64,000 nt of DNA from Pseudomonas asiatica. Its GTDB lineage: Bacteria; Pseudomonadota; Gammaproteobacteria; Pseudomonadales; Pseudomonadaceae. How positions within the stretch are numbered: the first letter of the stretch is position 1; every line of letters starts with the position of its first letter. Below, in pieces: positions 16,970 to 25,493 of the stretch. The notes beneath the pieces were generated by a model, which saw nothing but the letters and a program-made list of their open reading frames with translations, was not told the DNA's origin and searched no databases. The position numbers and the translations under genes were made by a program. The stretch spans positions 1,306,001-1,370,000 of the forward strand of contig NZ_CP157874.1 in the NCBI RefSeq assembly GCF_040214835.1. Direction: 5' to 3'.

Positions 16970-19210
16970 ATGGTACAGGTGAGAGTGCACCAGCCGGTCA
17001 ACACCGACGGCAGTATCAATCTCGAAGCATGGTTGGACCATGTGGTAAGCGTCGATTCGGCACTGGATCGCGCAGCGCTGAAAGAGGCCTGCGAGTTTGC
17101 CCATGAAGTCGAGAAAAAGGGCAACCCGGCCAAGCATTCCTGGGCGGACGGTACGTCCAGCTTCCAGGCGGGCCTGGAGATCGCCGAAATCCTCGCCGAC
17201 CTCAAGCTCGACCAGGATTCCCTGGTGGCGGCGGTCATCTACCGCTCGGTACGCGAGGGCAAGGTGACCCTGGCCGAGGTCAGCCAGCGCTTTGGCCCGG
17301 TGGTGTCCAAGCTGATCGACGGTGTGCTGCGCATGGCCGCCATCAGCGCCAGCCTCAGCCCGCGCCAATCGCTGGTACTGGGTTCGCAGGCGCAGGTCGA
17401 GAACCTGCGCAAGATGCTCGTGGCCATGGTCGACGACGTGCGCGTGGCGCTGATCAAGCTGGCCGAGCGTACCTGCGCGATCCGTGCGGTCAAGGCCGCC
17501 GACGACGAGAAACGCCTGCGTGTCGCGCGCGAGGTGTTCGACATCTATGCGCCGCTGGCGCACCGCCTGGGTATCGGCCACATCAAGTGGGAGCTGGAAG
17601 ACCTGTCCTTCCGCTACCTCGAACCCGACCAGTACAAACAGATTGCCAAGCTGCTGCACGAGCGCCGGCTGGACCGCGAGCGCTTCATCAGCGAGGTGAT
17701 GAACCAGCTGCAGAACGAGCTGCTGGCCACTGGCGTCAAGGCCGACATCAGCGGCCGGGCGAAACATATCTATTCGATCTGGCGCAAGATGCAGCGCAAA
17801 GGCCTGGAATTCAGCCAGATCTACGACGTGCGCGCGGTACGCGTGCTGGTGCCGGAAATCCGCGACTGCTACACCGCGCTGGGCATCGTGCACACCCTGT
17901 GGCGGCATATCCCCAAGGAGTTCGACGACTACATCGCCAACCCCAAGGAGAACGGCTATCGCTCGCTGCACACCGCGGTGATCGGCCCCGAGGGCAAGGT
18001 GCTGGAAGTGCAGATCCGTACCCACGGCATGCACGAGGAGGCCGAGCTTGGGGTTTGCGCCCACTGGCGCTACAAGGGCACCGACGTCAAGTCCAGTTCC
18101 AACCATTACGAAGAGAAGATCTCCTGGCTGCGCCAGGTGCTGGAGTGGCACGAAGAGCTGGGCGATATCGGTGGCCTGGCCGAGCAGCTGCGGGTCGACA
18201 TCGAGCCGGACCGGGTCTACGTGTTCACCCCGGACGGCCACGCCATCGACTTGCCAAAGGGTGCCACGCCGCTGGACTTCGCCTACCGCGTGCACACCGA
18301 AATCGGCCACAACTGCCGCGGCGCCAAGATCAACGGGCGCATCGTGCCGCTCAACTACAGCCTGCAGACCGGCGAGCAGGTCGAGATCATCACCAGCAAG
18401 CACGGCAACCCCAGCCGTGACTGGTTGAACTCCAACCTGGGCTACGTCACCACCTCGCGGGCGCGAGCCAAGATCGTGCACTGGTTCAAGCTGCAGGCAC
18501 GCGACCAGAACGTCGCTGCCGGCAAGACCTTGCTCGAACGCGAGCTCAGCCGCCTGGGCCTGCCGCAGGTGGATTTCGAGCGCCTGGCCGAGAAGACCAA
18601 CGTCAAGACCGCCGAGGACATGTTCGCCTCGCTCGGTGCTGGCGACCTGCGCCTGGCGCACCTGGTCAACGCCGCCCAGCAGTTGCTGGAGCCCGAGCGC
18701 ATCGAGCAGATCGAACTGGTACCGCGCAAGCCTACCGGGCCGCGTACCGGCAAGCGTGGCGACATCCAGATCCAGGGCGTCGGCAACCTGCTGACGCAGA
18801 TGGCTGGCTGCTGCCAGCCGCTGCCGGGTGACGCCATCGTCGGCTACATCACCCAGGGCCGCGGCGTGAGCATCCACCGCCAGGACTGCGCCTCGGTGCT
18901 GCAGTTGGCGGGCAAGGAGCCGGAGCGCATGATCCAGGTCAGCTGGGGGCCGATCCCGGTGCAGACCTACCCGGTCGACATCGTCATCCGTGCCTACGAT
19001 CGCCCGGGCTTGCTGCGCGATGTGTCGCAAGTGCTGCTGAACGAAAAGATCAACGTGCTGGCGGTGAACACCCGCTCGAACAAGGAAGACAACACCGCGC
19101 TGATGTCGCTGACCATCGAGATTCCAGGCCTGGATGCGCTGGGGCGCCTGCTGGGGCGGATCTCGCAGTTGCCGAACATCATCGAGACGCGGCGTAATCG
19201 TACCCCTTGA
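16970..19210 (+). CDS. relA: GTP pyrophosphokinase RelA
   Basis: A 746-residue ribosome-associated (p)ppGpp synthetase of the stringent response. The N-terminal HD-like hydrolase region is degenerate. The synthetase domain has the acidic motif EFDDYI and the segment GYRSLHTAVIGPEG. These are followed by a TGS domain (VYVFTPDGHAIDLPKGAT), a zinc-finger/helical region with GCCQPLPGD, and a C-terminal ACT domain. The acidic motif marks a monofunctional RelA, not SpoT. The ATG at 16970 matches the family start MVQVRVHQPVN. A REP pair separates it from mazG. Confidence 0.95.
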   Translation: MVQVRVHQPVNTDGSINLEAWLDHVVSVDSALDRAALKEACEFAHEVEKKGNPAKHSWADGTSSFQAGLEIAEILADLKLDQDSLVAAVIYRSVREGKVTLAEVSQRFGPVVSKLIDGVLRMAAISASLSPRQSLVLGSQAQVENLRKMLVAMVDDVRVALIKLAERTCAIRAVKAADDEKRLRVAREVFDIYAPLAHRLGIGHIKWELEDLSFRYLEPDQYKQIAKLLHERRLDRERFISEVMNQLQNELLATGVKADISGRAKHIYSIWRKMQRKGLEFSQIYDVRAVRVLVPEIRDCYTALGIVHTLWRHIPKEFDDYIANPKENGYRSLHTAVIGPEGKVLEVQIRTHGMHEEAELGVCAHWRYKGTDVKSSSNHYEEKISWLRQVLEWHEELGDIGGLAEQLRVDIEPDRVYVFTPDGHAIDLPKGATPLDFAYRVHTEIGHNCRGAKINGRIVPLNYSLQTGEQVEIITSKHGNPSRDWLNSNLGYVTTSRARAKIVHWFKLQARDQNVAAGKTLLERELSRLGLPQVDFERLAEKTNVKTAEDMFASLGAGDLRLAHLVNAAQQLLEPERIEQIELVPRKPTGPRTGKRGDIQIQGVGNLLTQMAGCCQPLPGDAIVGYITQGRGVSIHRQDCASVLQLAGKEPERMIQVSWGPIPVQTYPVDIVIRAYDRPGLLRDVSQVLLNEKINVLAVNTRSNKEDNTALMSLTIEIPGLDALGRLLGRISQLPNIIETRRNRTP

Positions 19211-19219
19211 GACCGCGGT

Positions 19220-19313
19220 GCCTGCTTCGCGGGCTTGCCCGCTCCCACAGGCAAGATGCAGATTTCGAAACCTGCATGCATCCTGTGGGAGCGGGCAAGC
19301 CCGCGAAGAAGCC
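19220..19313. repeat. REP pair, class A (inverted)
   Basis: Inverted REP copies (19220-19251 and 19282-19313) fill the relA-mazG gap. Confidence 0.85.
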
Positions 19314-19334
19314 ACCACCGAAGGACCTGCCTGA

Positions 19335-20168
19335 ATGACCTACACCCTCGAAGACCTGCTGCACCTCATGGCCCGCCTGCGCGACCCGCAGTACGGCTGC
19401 CCGTGGGACCTGAAGCAGAACTACGCGAGCATCGTCCCGCACACCATCGAAGAGGCCTACGAGGTTGCCGACACCATCGAGCGTGGCGACTTCGAACACC
19501 TGCAAGGTGAGCTGGGCGACTTGCTGTTCCAGGTGGTCTACTACAGCCAGCTGGCCCGCGAGGAAGGGCGTTTCGAGTTCGACGGCGTGGTCGACAGCAT
19601 CACCCGCAAGCTCATTCGCCGTCACCCGCATGTATTCCCCACCGGCGAGCTGTACGCGCCGGTGGACACCCCCAGCCTGAGCGAGGCCCAGGTCAAGTCA
19701 CGCTGGGAAGAAATCAAGGCTGAAGAGCGGGCGGAAAAGAGCCAGCCCGAACAGCTGTCGCTGCTCGACGACGTACCAGCGGCATTGCCGGCATTGTCGC
19801 GGGCAGCCAAACTGCAAAAGCGCGCGGCCACGGTCGGTTTCGACTGGCCTGCGGCATTGCCGGTGTTGGACAAGGTCCGCGAAGAGCTGGATGAAGTGCT
19901 GCAGGCCATGGCCGACGGCGATGCCGATGCGCTCGAGGATGAAATCGGCGACCTGCTGTTTGCCGCCGTCAACCTGGCCCGCCACCTCAAGCATGACCCG
20001 GAACACGCCCTGCGCCGTGCCAATCGCAAGTTCGAGCGGCGTTTCCGCTTCATCGAACAGGCATTGCGCGACAGTGGCCGACCCATCGAAGATTGTAACC
20101 TTGACGAACTGGATGCCCTTTGGGGTGAAGCCAAACGTCAGGAAAAGAACCTGCCCAGCTGCAGCTGA
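19335..20168 (+). CDS. mazG: Nucleoside triphosphate pyrophosphohydrolase MazG
   Basis: A 277-residue cytoplasmic enzyme with two tandem MazG helical domains that hydrolyses NTPs to NMP and pyrophosphate. The first domain carries CPWDLKQNYASI and the metal-binding EEAYEVAD plus ELGDLLFQVVYYSQ. The second repeats the pattern as EELDEVLQA and EIGDLLFAAVNLARHL. In E. coli mazG is near relA and affects ppGpp levels; the same proximity is seen here. A REP pair separates it from relA, so it may have its own promoter. Confidence 0.94.
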   Translation: MTYTLEDLLHLMARLRDPQYGCPWDLKQNYASIVPHTIEEAYEVADTIERGDFEHLQGELGDLLFQVVYYSQLAREEGRFEFDGVVDSITRKLIRRHPHVFPTGELYAPVDTPSLSEAQVKSRWEEIKAEERAEKSQPEQLSLLDDVPAALPALSRAAKLQKRAATVGFDWPAALPVLDKVREELDEVLQAMADGDADALEDEIGDLLFAAVNLARHLKHDPEHALRRANRKFERRFRFIEQALRDSGRPIEDCNLDELDALWGEAKRQEKNLPSCS

Positions 20169-20194
20169 GCTGTTGCATAAGTGAGTGAACATTC

Positions 20195-20734
20195 ATGAGC
20201 CTTTCCCTTCGCGACCAACTGCTCAAAGCCGGTCTGGTCAACCAGAAACAGGTTTCCCAGGCCAACAAGGCCGAGAAGAAACAGAAACGCCTGGAGCACA
20301 AAGGCCAGGTCGAGGTGGACGACAGCCAGCAGCGCTTGGCCAAGGAAGCCATGGCCGAGAAAGCCAAGCGTGACCAGGAGCTGAACCGCCAGCAGCAGGA
20401 AAAAGCCGAGCAGAAGGCCCGCGCCGCGCAGATCAAGCAGTTGATCGAAGCGACTCGCCTGCCGAAGCTGAGCACCGAGGACTACTACAACTTCGTCGAC
20501 GACAAGAAGGTCAAGCGCATTGCCGTCAATGCCTTGATGCGGACCAAGCTGAGCAATGGCGCGCTGGCCGTGGTGTCGTTTGCCGGCGGTTACGAGGTGA
20601 TCCCTCGGGAGGCGGCGGTGAAGATCCAGGAGCGCGACCCCAACCGTATCCTGTTGCTGAATACCCATGTCGAGGAAGCGGACGAGGACGACCCGTACGC
20701 GGCCTACAAGATCCCTGATGATCTGATGTGGTAA
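20195..20734 (+). CDS. DUF2058 (YaiL-like) protein
   Basis: A 179-residue highly charged soluble protein. The N-terminal helix SLSLRDQLLKAGLVNQKQ is followed by a long Lys/Glu/Gln-rich coiled-coil region (residues about 25-85), and a small globular C-terminal part ends DDPYAAYKIPDDLMW. This pattern is diagnostic of DUF2058/YaiL. The function is unknown; a nucleic-acid or ribosome association is plausible from composition only. It starts 26 bp after mazG and ends at a strong terminator. Confidence 0.85.
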   Translation: MSLSLRDQLLKAGLVNQKQVSQANKAEKKQKRLEHKGQVEVDDSQQRLAKEAMAEKAKRDQELNRQQQEKAEQKARAAQIKQLIEATRLPKLSTEDYYNFVDDKKVKRIAVNALMRTKLSNGALAVVSFAGGYEVIPREAAVKIQERDPNRILLLNTHVEEADEDDPYAAYKIPDDLMW

Positions 20735-20739
20735 CCACG

Positions 20740-20766
20740 AAAAACCCCGCCTTGGCGGGGTTTTTC
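20740..20766. terminator. Bidirectional intrinsic terminator
   Basis: The stem ACCCCGCC / GGCGGGGT with a TT loop has an A-run before and a T-run after it, so it can end the DUF2058 transcript (+) and the convergent 60-residue gene (-). Confidence 0.9.
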
Positions 20767-20779
20767 ATTTGAAGATGGG

Positions 20780-20962
20780 TCATTGCGTGGCGCGCTGGTT
20801 TTCCAGGTTTTCCAGCTCTGTACGGTACTGGTGTGCTTCATGTTCGTTGTGGAACATCCCCACCAGCTGGCCCTGTTGGTGCACATCCCAGATCCGCACA
20901 CCAGCGGCCAGGCCTTCGTGGGACATTTTCGATTCGTCGCGTTCGGTTACTTGGACTGTCAT
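20780..20962 (-). CDS. Small conserved hypothetical protein (60 aa)
   Basis: This 60-residue acidic soluble protein (MTVQVTERDESKMSHEGLA ...) has the central segment VRIWDVHQQGQLVGMF, predicted to be a short beta-hairpin, and a Glu-rich C-terminal helix. I recall similar short proteins in Pseudomonas genomes without a name. The gene has its own candidate promoter (TTACTT/TATAAA on the minus strand near 21038-21010) and a palindromic site at its transcript start, and shares a terminator with DUF2058. The function is unknown. Confidence 0.68.
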   Translation of the reverse strand: MTVQVTERDESKMSHEGLAAGVRIWDVHQQGQLVGMFHNEHEAHQYRTELENLENQRATQ

Positions 20963-20988
20963 CGTTAAACTCCACTGCTTCAGTTGGC

Positions 20989-21005
20989 TGCGACACTGTG
21001 TCGCA
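20989..21005. promoter_or_regulatory. Perfect palindrome at the promoter of the 60-aa gene
   Basis: TGCGACAC-T-GTGTCGCA is an 8-bp perfect inverted repeat about a single base, with further GTTG/CAAC arms outside. It sits just downstream of a TATAAA-like -10 on the minus strand, which suits a repressor operator. Confidence 0.5.
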
Positions 21006-21047
21006 CAACCTCTTTATAGAATTTGTTAGCAGGCTAAGTAAATAAAA

Positions 21048-21181
21048 CCGGCATGAAACAAGTTTCATGATCAGCCTTTGGGCCGGCAGGTGCGCTTTTG
21101 TAATCGATGGACTCGCCCCCGCCGAGGCATCACAGTGCCACGGTGGCGTTCTAAGAAGCCAACGGCAGCGAGGGCGAGACC
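21048..21181 (+). promoter_or_regulatory. Structured 5' noncoding end of the IS110 element
   Basis: Upstream of the transposase lie CCGGC/GCCGG arms (21048-21052 and 21082-21086) enclosing CATGAAAC-AA-GTTTCATG (21052-21069). A long-range stem CTCGCCC/GGGCGAG (21112-21118 and 21172-21178) ends 3 nt before the ATG and covers the ribosome-binding region. IS110-group elements encode their bridge RNA in the 5' noncoding end, and the mRNA leader of P. putida ISPpu9 is known to fold. The exact left boundary cannot be fixed by eye. Confidence 0.5.
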
Positions 21182-22285
21182 ATGAAAAAGCATAGTTCCA
21201 AGCAAGGTTCCCTGTCGTCCACTGATGTGGAGCTTTGCACAACCATCTGTGTAGACCTGGCCAAGCAGGTCTTTCAGTTAGCAGGCGAGGATGCTACCGG
21301 TCGGGTGATCTACGAAGATCGCATCAAATCCCGTCAGGCCTTTCATGATTTCCTGCTCAGGTTGCCAGCGACAGTGACCGTCTTGATGGAGTGCGGCCCA
21401 GGTGCACAAGCCTGGGCAAGGCTGCTGCAGGCCAAAGGTAATGCGGTTCGCATCCTGCCTGCGCAACGAGTCGCCGAACACCGCAGCGGCGCGAAGAACG
21501 ACCGTAACGACACCCATGCCATTTTGCGCGCCGGTCGCGATACCAGTATTGCCTCGATATCGATCAAGAGCACCACAGCACTGGCTATTCAAGCACTGCA
21601 CCGTATCCGCCGCGGCAACATCAAGCGGCATACCGCGCTGGGTAACCAGATACGTGGTTTGCTGCTTGAGCATGGCGTATCCATGCCACAGGGCGACGCT
21701 GCGATTGGTAAGCATGTGCCGCGGTCTCTTGAGGATGCCTCTTTACCTTTGCCCGACCTATTGCGTGAGTTGCTCGATGAGCTGTTGACGGACTGGCTGT
21801 CTCTGGGTGAACGCATTGCGGGGCTCAGTAGACGGCTCGAAGCGACAGCCCGGGAGGATAAAGTCGCACAGCGACTGGTCACCATTCGTGGCGTAGGCCC
21901 TATCATCGCCACGGCGATCGTGGCGAAACAGACCGAGCCCAGCCGCTTCGCCAGTGGCCGAATGTATTCCGCCTTCTTCGGTATCGTGCCCGATCAGCAC
22001 AGCAGTGGAAACAAAGTCAGATTGGGCAGGATGAGCAAGCGAGGTGACGGCTACATACGTAGCCTGATGATCCAGGGCGCACATGCTGTCTTGAGTCAGC
22101 TAAGGCCTGATTCCGATCAGCCAGACGATCGCCGCCTCTTGCGCTGGCTATCCCGCCTTGGGCGCAAGGAAGCGGCGATCAGACTGGCTAATCGAAATCT
22201 GCGCATTATCTGGGCCCTGTTACAGAACGACCAGGTCTATCAACACAAACCGAACAGCAACCCGGAGGCTGCCATGAGCCTCTGA
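21182..22285 (+). CDS. IS110-family transposase (DEDD type)
   Basis: A 367-residue intact transposase/recombinase. The N-terminal RuvC-like DEDD domain shows Asp25 (ICVDLAK), Glu70 (VLMECGPG), and Asp107/Asp110 (KNDRNDTHAI). The C-terminal Transposase_20 domain has the helix-hairpin-helix-like TIRGVGPIIATAI and the segment RLGRMSKRGDGYIRSL. IS110-family enzymes move without terminal inverted repeats using a guide (bridge) RNA, and several P. putida members target REP palindromes. Codon use is less GC-biased than in the neighbours, consistent with mobile origin. The frame has no interruption, so the element may be active. Confidence 0.93.
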   Translation: MKKHSSKQGSLSSTDVELCTTICVDLAKQVFQLAGEDATGRVIYEDRIKSRQAFHDFLLRLPATVTVLMECGPGAQAWARLLQAKGNAVRILPAQRVAEHRSGAKNDRNDTHAILRAGRDTSIASISIKSTTALAIQALHRIRRGNIKRHTALGNQIRGLLLEHGVSMPQGDAAIGKHVPRSLEDASLPLPDLLRELLDELLTDWLSLGERIAGLSRRLEATAREDKVAQRLVTIRGVGPIIATAIVAKQTEPSRFASGRMYSAFFGIVPDQHSSGNKVRLGRMSKRGDGYIRSLMIQGAHAVLSQLRPDSDQPDDRRLLRWLSRLGRKEAAIRLANRNLRIIWALLQNDQVYQHKPNSNPEAAMSL

Positions 22286-22537
22286 CTAACCGAGTAATGC
22301 CACCGGGGCGCTAAGCGCTCCAACCCCTGCTAGTGAACATTGACCCCTGGTAAGACCGTCGCAGACTGATGCCTCCGCTCCTACAGGCCCGATGCAGTGG
22401 CCTCAATGTAAACGGCACGCTGCGAGCTCACCACGATGTTGGCCAGAAGCAAAAAGCTTCCTCGAACAGGCCTGATACATAGATGCAACCGGGTTCCTAT
22501 GTTCAAAAGCAGCTAGACAGTGTGGGCGAGTCCATAC
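22286..22537. mobile_element. 3' noncoding side of the IS110 element and right flank
   Basis: No gene is visible here. After the transposase stop come a GGGGCGCT-a-AGCGCTCC hairpin (22306-22322), then TAGTGAACATTGACCCC. At 22375-22387 there is a half REP edge CCGCTCCTACAGG with no partner. Farther on, GAAGC-AAAAA-GCTTC (22447-22461) forms a short hairpin. The half REP suggests that the element, or a deletion next to it, disrupted a class B REP. The right end of the IS probably lies between 22290 and 22375. Confidence 0.45.
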
Positions 22538-22652
22538 ATAGGAGCGGCCTTGTGTCGCGATGGGGCGCGCAGCGGCCCCGGCAATCTTGCGTTGAGGCAA
22601 AGATCCTGGGGACGCTGCGCGCCCCATCGCGACACAAGGCCGCTCCTACAGG
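22538..22652. repeat. REP pair, class B (inverted)
   Basis: Inverted class B copies with GGGGCGCGCAGCGGCCCC-type inner hairpins, adjoining the terminator of the DUF3108 gene. Confidence 0.82.
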
Positions 22653-22671
22653 CGTCGGTGCAAGGCAGGCA

Positions 22672-22699
22672 GAAAAAAGCCCCGCACAAGGCGGGGCTT
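22672..22699 (-). terminator. Intrinsic terminator of the purM-purN-DUF3108 operon
   Basis: Read on the minus strand: AAGCCCCGCC-TTGT-GCGGGGCTT followed by a T-run, 24 bp after the DUF3108 stop. Confidence 0.88.
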
Positions 22700-22722
22700 C
22701 GGGTGCTGCAGGCAGCGCTGGC

Positions 22723-23433
22723 TCAGTTGCCCTTCACCGGCTTGCCATCGACCGTGCCATCCTGCAGCACGATCACGTATTCCTTGCCATCGGTCTCGAC
22801 CTGGCGCAGTTGCACCAGCAGGTAGTCCCAGTTCTTGGCGAACCAAAGCTCGGTGATGCGCTTGCTCTGGCTTGGGTCGCGCACGCGCTCGACCTTCACC
22901 GCATCGACCTGGCCGGTCTTGGTAGTGACCTTTTCGGTGCCCAGCACGCGGAAGTCGTAGGTGTCGATCTCGTCACCGTCGACCACCTGGTAGGTCATGC
23001 TCTTCTTGCCGGCGGCCACGTCATGCTGCAGGGCCAGTTGGTAGGACGACTTGTCCAGCACGCCACGGTTCAGCGGCAGGCTGATGGCATCGCCACGGTC
23101 GCTGCCGGTGACCTTCTTGCTGTTCCAGTCGAAGGTCAGGTCGACCTTCTTGGCCTTGCCCAGGCCGCCACGCTCGAAGTGATACTTCTGCGGCAGCAGC
23201 GTGTCGTTGTCCAGGCGCAGGGTGCTTTGCTCGGTCAGGCTGGCGATCATCATGGAAGCCTTGAAGTTAAGGTCCCAGGTACCGTTGGCATTCTTGACCA
23301 GGCTGCGCTCGGCGGTGCCGCTCATGGGCAGTTGCTTCCAGTCTGCGGTGTAGCTGGCCGAGAAAGGCTTCAGATCAGCTGCCTGGAGGGGCAGGGCGAG
23401 CACGGCGAGAGCCAAGAGCAGGGCGCGACGCAT
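22723..23433 (-). CDS. DUF3108 periplasmic protein
   Basis: A 236-residue exported protein with a Sec signal peptide (RRALLLALAVLALPLQAAD, cleavage after about residue 19) and a mature beta-rich DUF3108 domain (PFSASYTADWKQLPMSGTAER ... in short segments; later TYDFRVLGTEKV and ITELWFAKNW). The function is unknown; the fold class is related to lipoprotein-carrier-like beta barrels. It begins 8 bp after purN and is therefore probably the last gene of the purine operon, an association common in Pseudomonas. Confidence 0.84.
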   Translation of the reverse strand: MRRALLLALAVLALPLQAADLKPFSASYTADWKQLPMSGTAERSLVKNANGTWDLNFKASMMIASLTEQSTLRLDNDTLLPQKYHFERGGLGKAKKVDLTFDWNSKKVTGSDRGDAISLPLNRGVLDKSSYQLALQHDVAAGKKSMTYQVVDGDEIDTYDFRVLGTEKVTTKTGQVDAVKVERVRDPSQSKRITELWFAKNWDYLLVQLRQVETDGKEYVIVLQDGTVDGKPVKGN

Positions 23434-23441
23434 AAATTCTC

Positions 23442-24095
23442 CTAGGATCGAATCAAGTGACCGCTGGCCGCCAGGGGCTGGCCATCCAGTAATGCACCCA
23501 GTTCGCCAAGGCGCAAGCGCCCTTCGGCGAACCAGCGCACCGCCAGCGGGTAGATCAGGTGTTCCTGGCGGTGTACCCGCTGGGCCAGGCTTTCGACGGT
23601 GTCGTCAGACGCCACCGGTACCACAGCCTGTACGACCAGTGGGCCGCCATCGAGTTCCTCAGTCACGAAGTGTACGCTGCAGCCATGCTCGGCGTCGCCT
23701 GCCTCCAGCGCCCGGCGGTGGGTATGCAGGCCCTTGTACTTGGGCAGCAGCGACGGGTGGATGTTGAGCAGGCGGCCCTGGTAGTGGCGCACGAAGTCGC
23801 CACTGAGGATGCGCATGAAACCGGCCAGCACCACCAGGTCCGGGGCGAAAGCGTCGATGCGCGCCATCAGCGCGGCATCGAAGGCTTCACGGCCGTCGAA
23901 CTGGGTGTGCTCGAGCACGACGCTGTCGATGCCGGCCGCCGCGGCGCGTTGCAGGCCGTAGGCATCGGCGCGGTTGGAAACCACCGCACGGATGCGCACC
24001 GGGCTGTCCTGGCCTTGGCAGCTGTCGATCAGGGCTTGCAGGTTGCTGCCGGAGCCCGACAGCAGTACCACTACATTGCAGGTCTTGCTTGGCAT
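23442..24095 (-). CDS. purN: Phosphoribosylglycinamide formyltransferase PurN
   Basis: A 217-residue enzyme of de novo purine synthesis that transfers the formyl group of 10-formyl-THF to GAR. The N-terminal phosphate-binding sequence is VVLLSGSGSNLQALI. The catalytic triad region is LLNIHPSLLPKYKG (Asn and His) with the Asp in the segment ELDGGPLVVQ. The ATG at 24095 overlaps the purM stop (TGATG). The upstream part of the longer frame is a shadow of purM. Confidence 0.95.
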   Translation of the reverse strand: MPSKTCNVVVLLSGSGSNLQALIDSCQGQDSPVRIRAVVSNRADAYGLQRAAAAGIDSVVLEHTQFDGREAFDAALMARIDAFAPDLVVLAGFMRILSGDFVRHYQGRLLNIHPSLLPKYKGLHTHRRALEAGDAEHGCSVHFVTEELDGGPLVVQAVVPVASDDTVESLAQRVHRQEHLIYPLAVRWFAEGRLRLGELGALLDGQPLAASGHLIRS

Positions 24096-25153
24096 CAGTG
24101 TGCCTTGAGGTTCTGCAGCTCGACCTGGGCAGCGCCCTCGGCGGCTTCGGCGATGTGGCCGATCACCCATGGCTGCTCGCCAGCGGCGCGCAGTTCGTTC
24201 AGGGCAGCTTCTACCTGATCCTGGGCCACGCAGATGACCATGCCGACGCCGCAGTTCAGCACGCGGTGCATTTCATGCTCGTCGACGTTGCCTTTTTCCT
24301 GCAGGAAATCGAACACCGCCGGGCGCTGCCAGCTGGCCACGTCGATGACCGCCTGGGCGTTGGCCGGCAGTACGCGCGGGATGTTGTCCAGCAGGCCACC
24401 ACCGGTGATGTGGGCCATGGCCTTGACCGCGCCGGTGTTCTTGATCAGTTGCAGCAGCGGCTTGACGTAGATGCGGGTCGGCGCCATCAGCAGGTCGGTC
24501 AGTGGCTTGCCGTCGAGCTGGGTGTTCTCGATGTCGGTGGCGGACACTTCGAGGATCTTGCGGATCAGCGAGTAGCCGTTGGAGTGCGGGCCCGAGGACG
24601 GCAGGGCGATCAGTGCGTCGCCGGTGGCAACCTTGGAGCCGTCGATGATCTCGGCCTTTTCCACCACGCCGACGCAGAAGCCGGCCAGGTCGTAGTCTTC
24701 GCCTTCGTACATGCCAGGCATTTCGGCGGTTTCACCACCGACCAGCGAGCAGCCGGCCAGTTCGCAACCGGCACCGATGCCGGTGACCACGGTGGCGGCT
24801 ACGTCGACGTTAAGTTTGCCGGTGGCATAGTAGTCGAGGAAGAACAGCGGCTCGGCGCCGCACACTACCAGGTCGTTGACGCACATGGCGACCAGGTCCT
24901 GGCCGATGCTGTCGTGCTTGTTCAGGTTCAGTGCCAGGCGCAGCTTGGTGCCGACGCCGTCGGTGCCGGAGACCAGCACCGGCTGCTTGTAGCCGGCCGG
25001 GATCTCGCAGAGGGCGCCGAAGCCGCCCAGGCCACCCATGACTTCAGGGCGTGCGGTGCGTTTTGCCACGCCCTTGATGCGTTCGACCAGTGCTTCGCCG
25101 GCGTCGATGTCTACACCGGCGTCCTTGTAGCTCAGGGAGGGTTGCTTGCTCAT
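24095..25153 (-). CDS. purM: Phosphoribosylformylglycinamidine cyclo-ligase PurM
   Basis: A 352-residue AIR synthetase that closes the imidazole ring in purine synthesis using ATP. The N-terminus has [21 protein letters not shown]. The signature segments [32 protein letters not shown] and [11 protein letters not shown], and the C-terminal [16 protein letters not shown], are all present. It is the first gene of purM-purN-DUF3108, with a 1-bp overlap with purN. Confidence 0.96.
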   Translation of the reverse strand: MSKQPSLSYKDAGVDIDAGEALVERIKGVAKRTARPEVMGGLGGFGALCEIPAGYKQPVLVSGTDGVGTKLRLALNLNKHDSIGQDLVAMCVNDLVVCGAEPLFFLDYYATGKLNVDVAATVVTGIGAGCELAGCSLVGGETAEMPGMYEGEDYDLAGFCVGVVEKAEIIDGSKVATGDALIALPSSGPHSNGYSLIRKILEVSATDIENTQLDGKPLTDLLMAPTRIYVKPLLQLIKNTGAVKAMAHITGGGLLDNIPRVLPANAQAVIDVASWQRPAVFDFLQEKGNVDEHEMHRVLNCGVGMVICVAQDQVEAALNELRAAGEQPWVIGHIAEAAEGAAQVELQNLKAH

Positions 25154-25493
25154 TGATCCAGGCCTTTAGGAGGGAGGGATTCTTAAAAACGACCATGACG
25201 GCCAAGGCCGGCTGGTAAGCGGCGGCTGCCTGAAACGTCAGTGGTCTGTGAAGGCGCGCGATTTTATCAGGGTTGCCGGGCAGCGGCCATCCTCAGGCCG
25301 ACGGGCAGGTGCCGAAAGCATTAAAAAAACATCCTTTCACGGGCCGCGACTGGTTGCCGCGCGGGTGGCTGTATAAGGTATAGGAAAGGTGGCAGGCAGA
25401 AATACCCGGTGCCACGGAGCATTTCTTGCCCGTGGCGGTCACAGCCTGCAGGCAGCGCTCCGTCGCTCCATGTGTTCTGGACAGGAATCCTCC
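25154..25493. other. Intergenic region purM / DUF2066
   Basis: This 340-bp divergent gap has no convincing gene. It should hold the purM promoter (minus) and the DUF2066 promoter (plus). An A-rich run (25321-25328) and TATAAG/TATAGG hexamers near 25372-25384 could serve the latter. I see no repeat or clear operator. Confidence 0.5.

Noticed and set aside
16898..19318. An 806-codon minus-strand open frame opposite relA
   Set aside because: It mirrors the relA codon structure and has no recognisable domain; relA is certain on the other strand.
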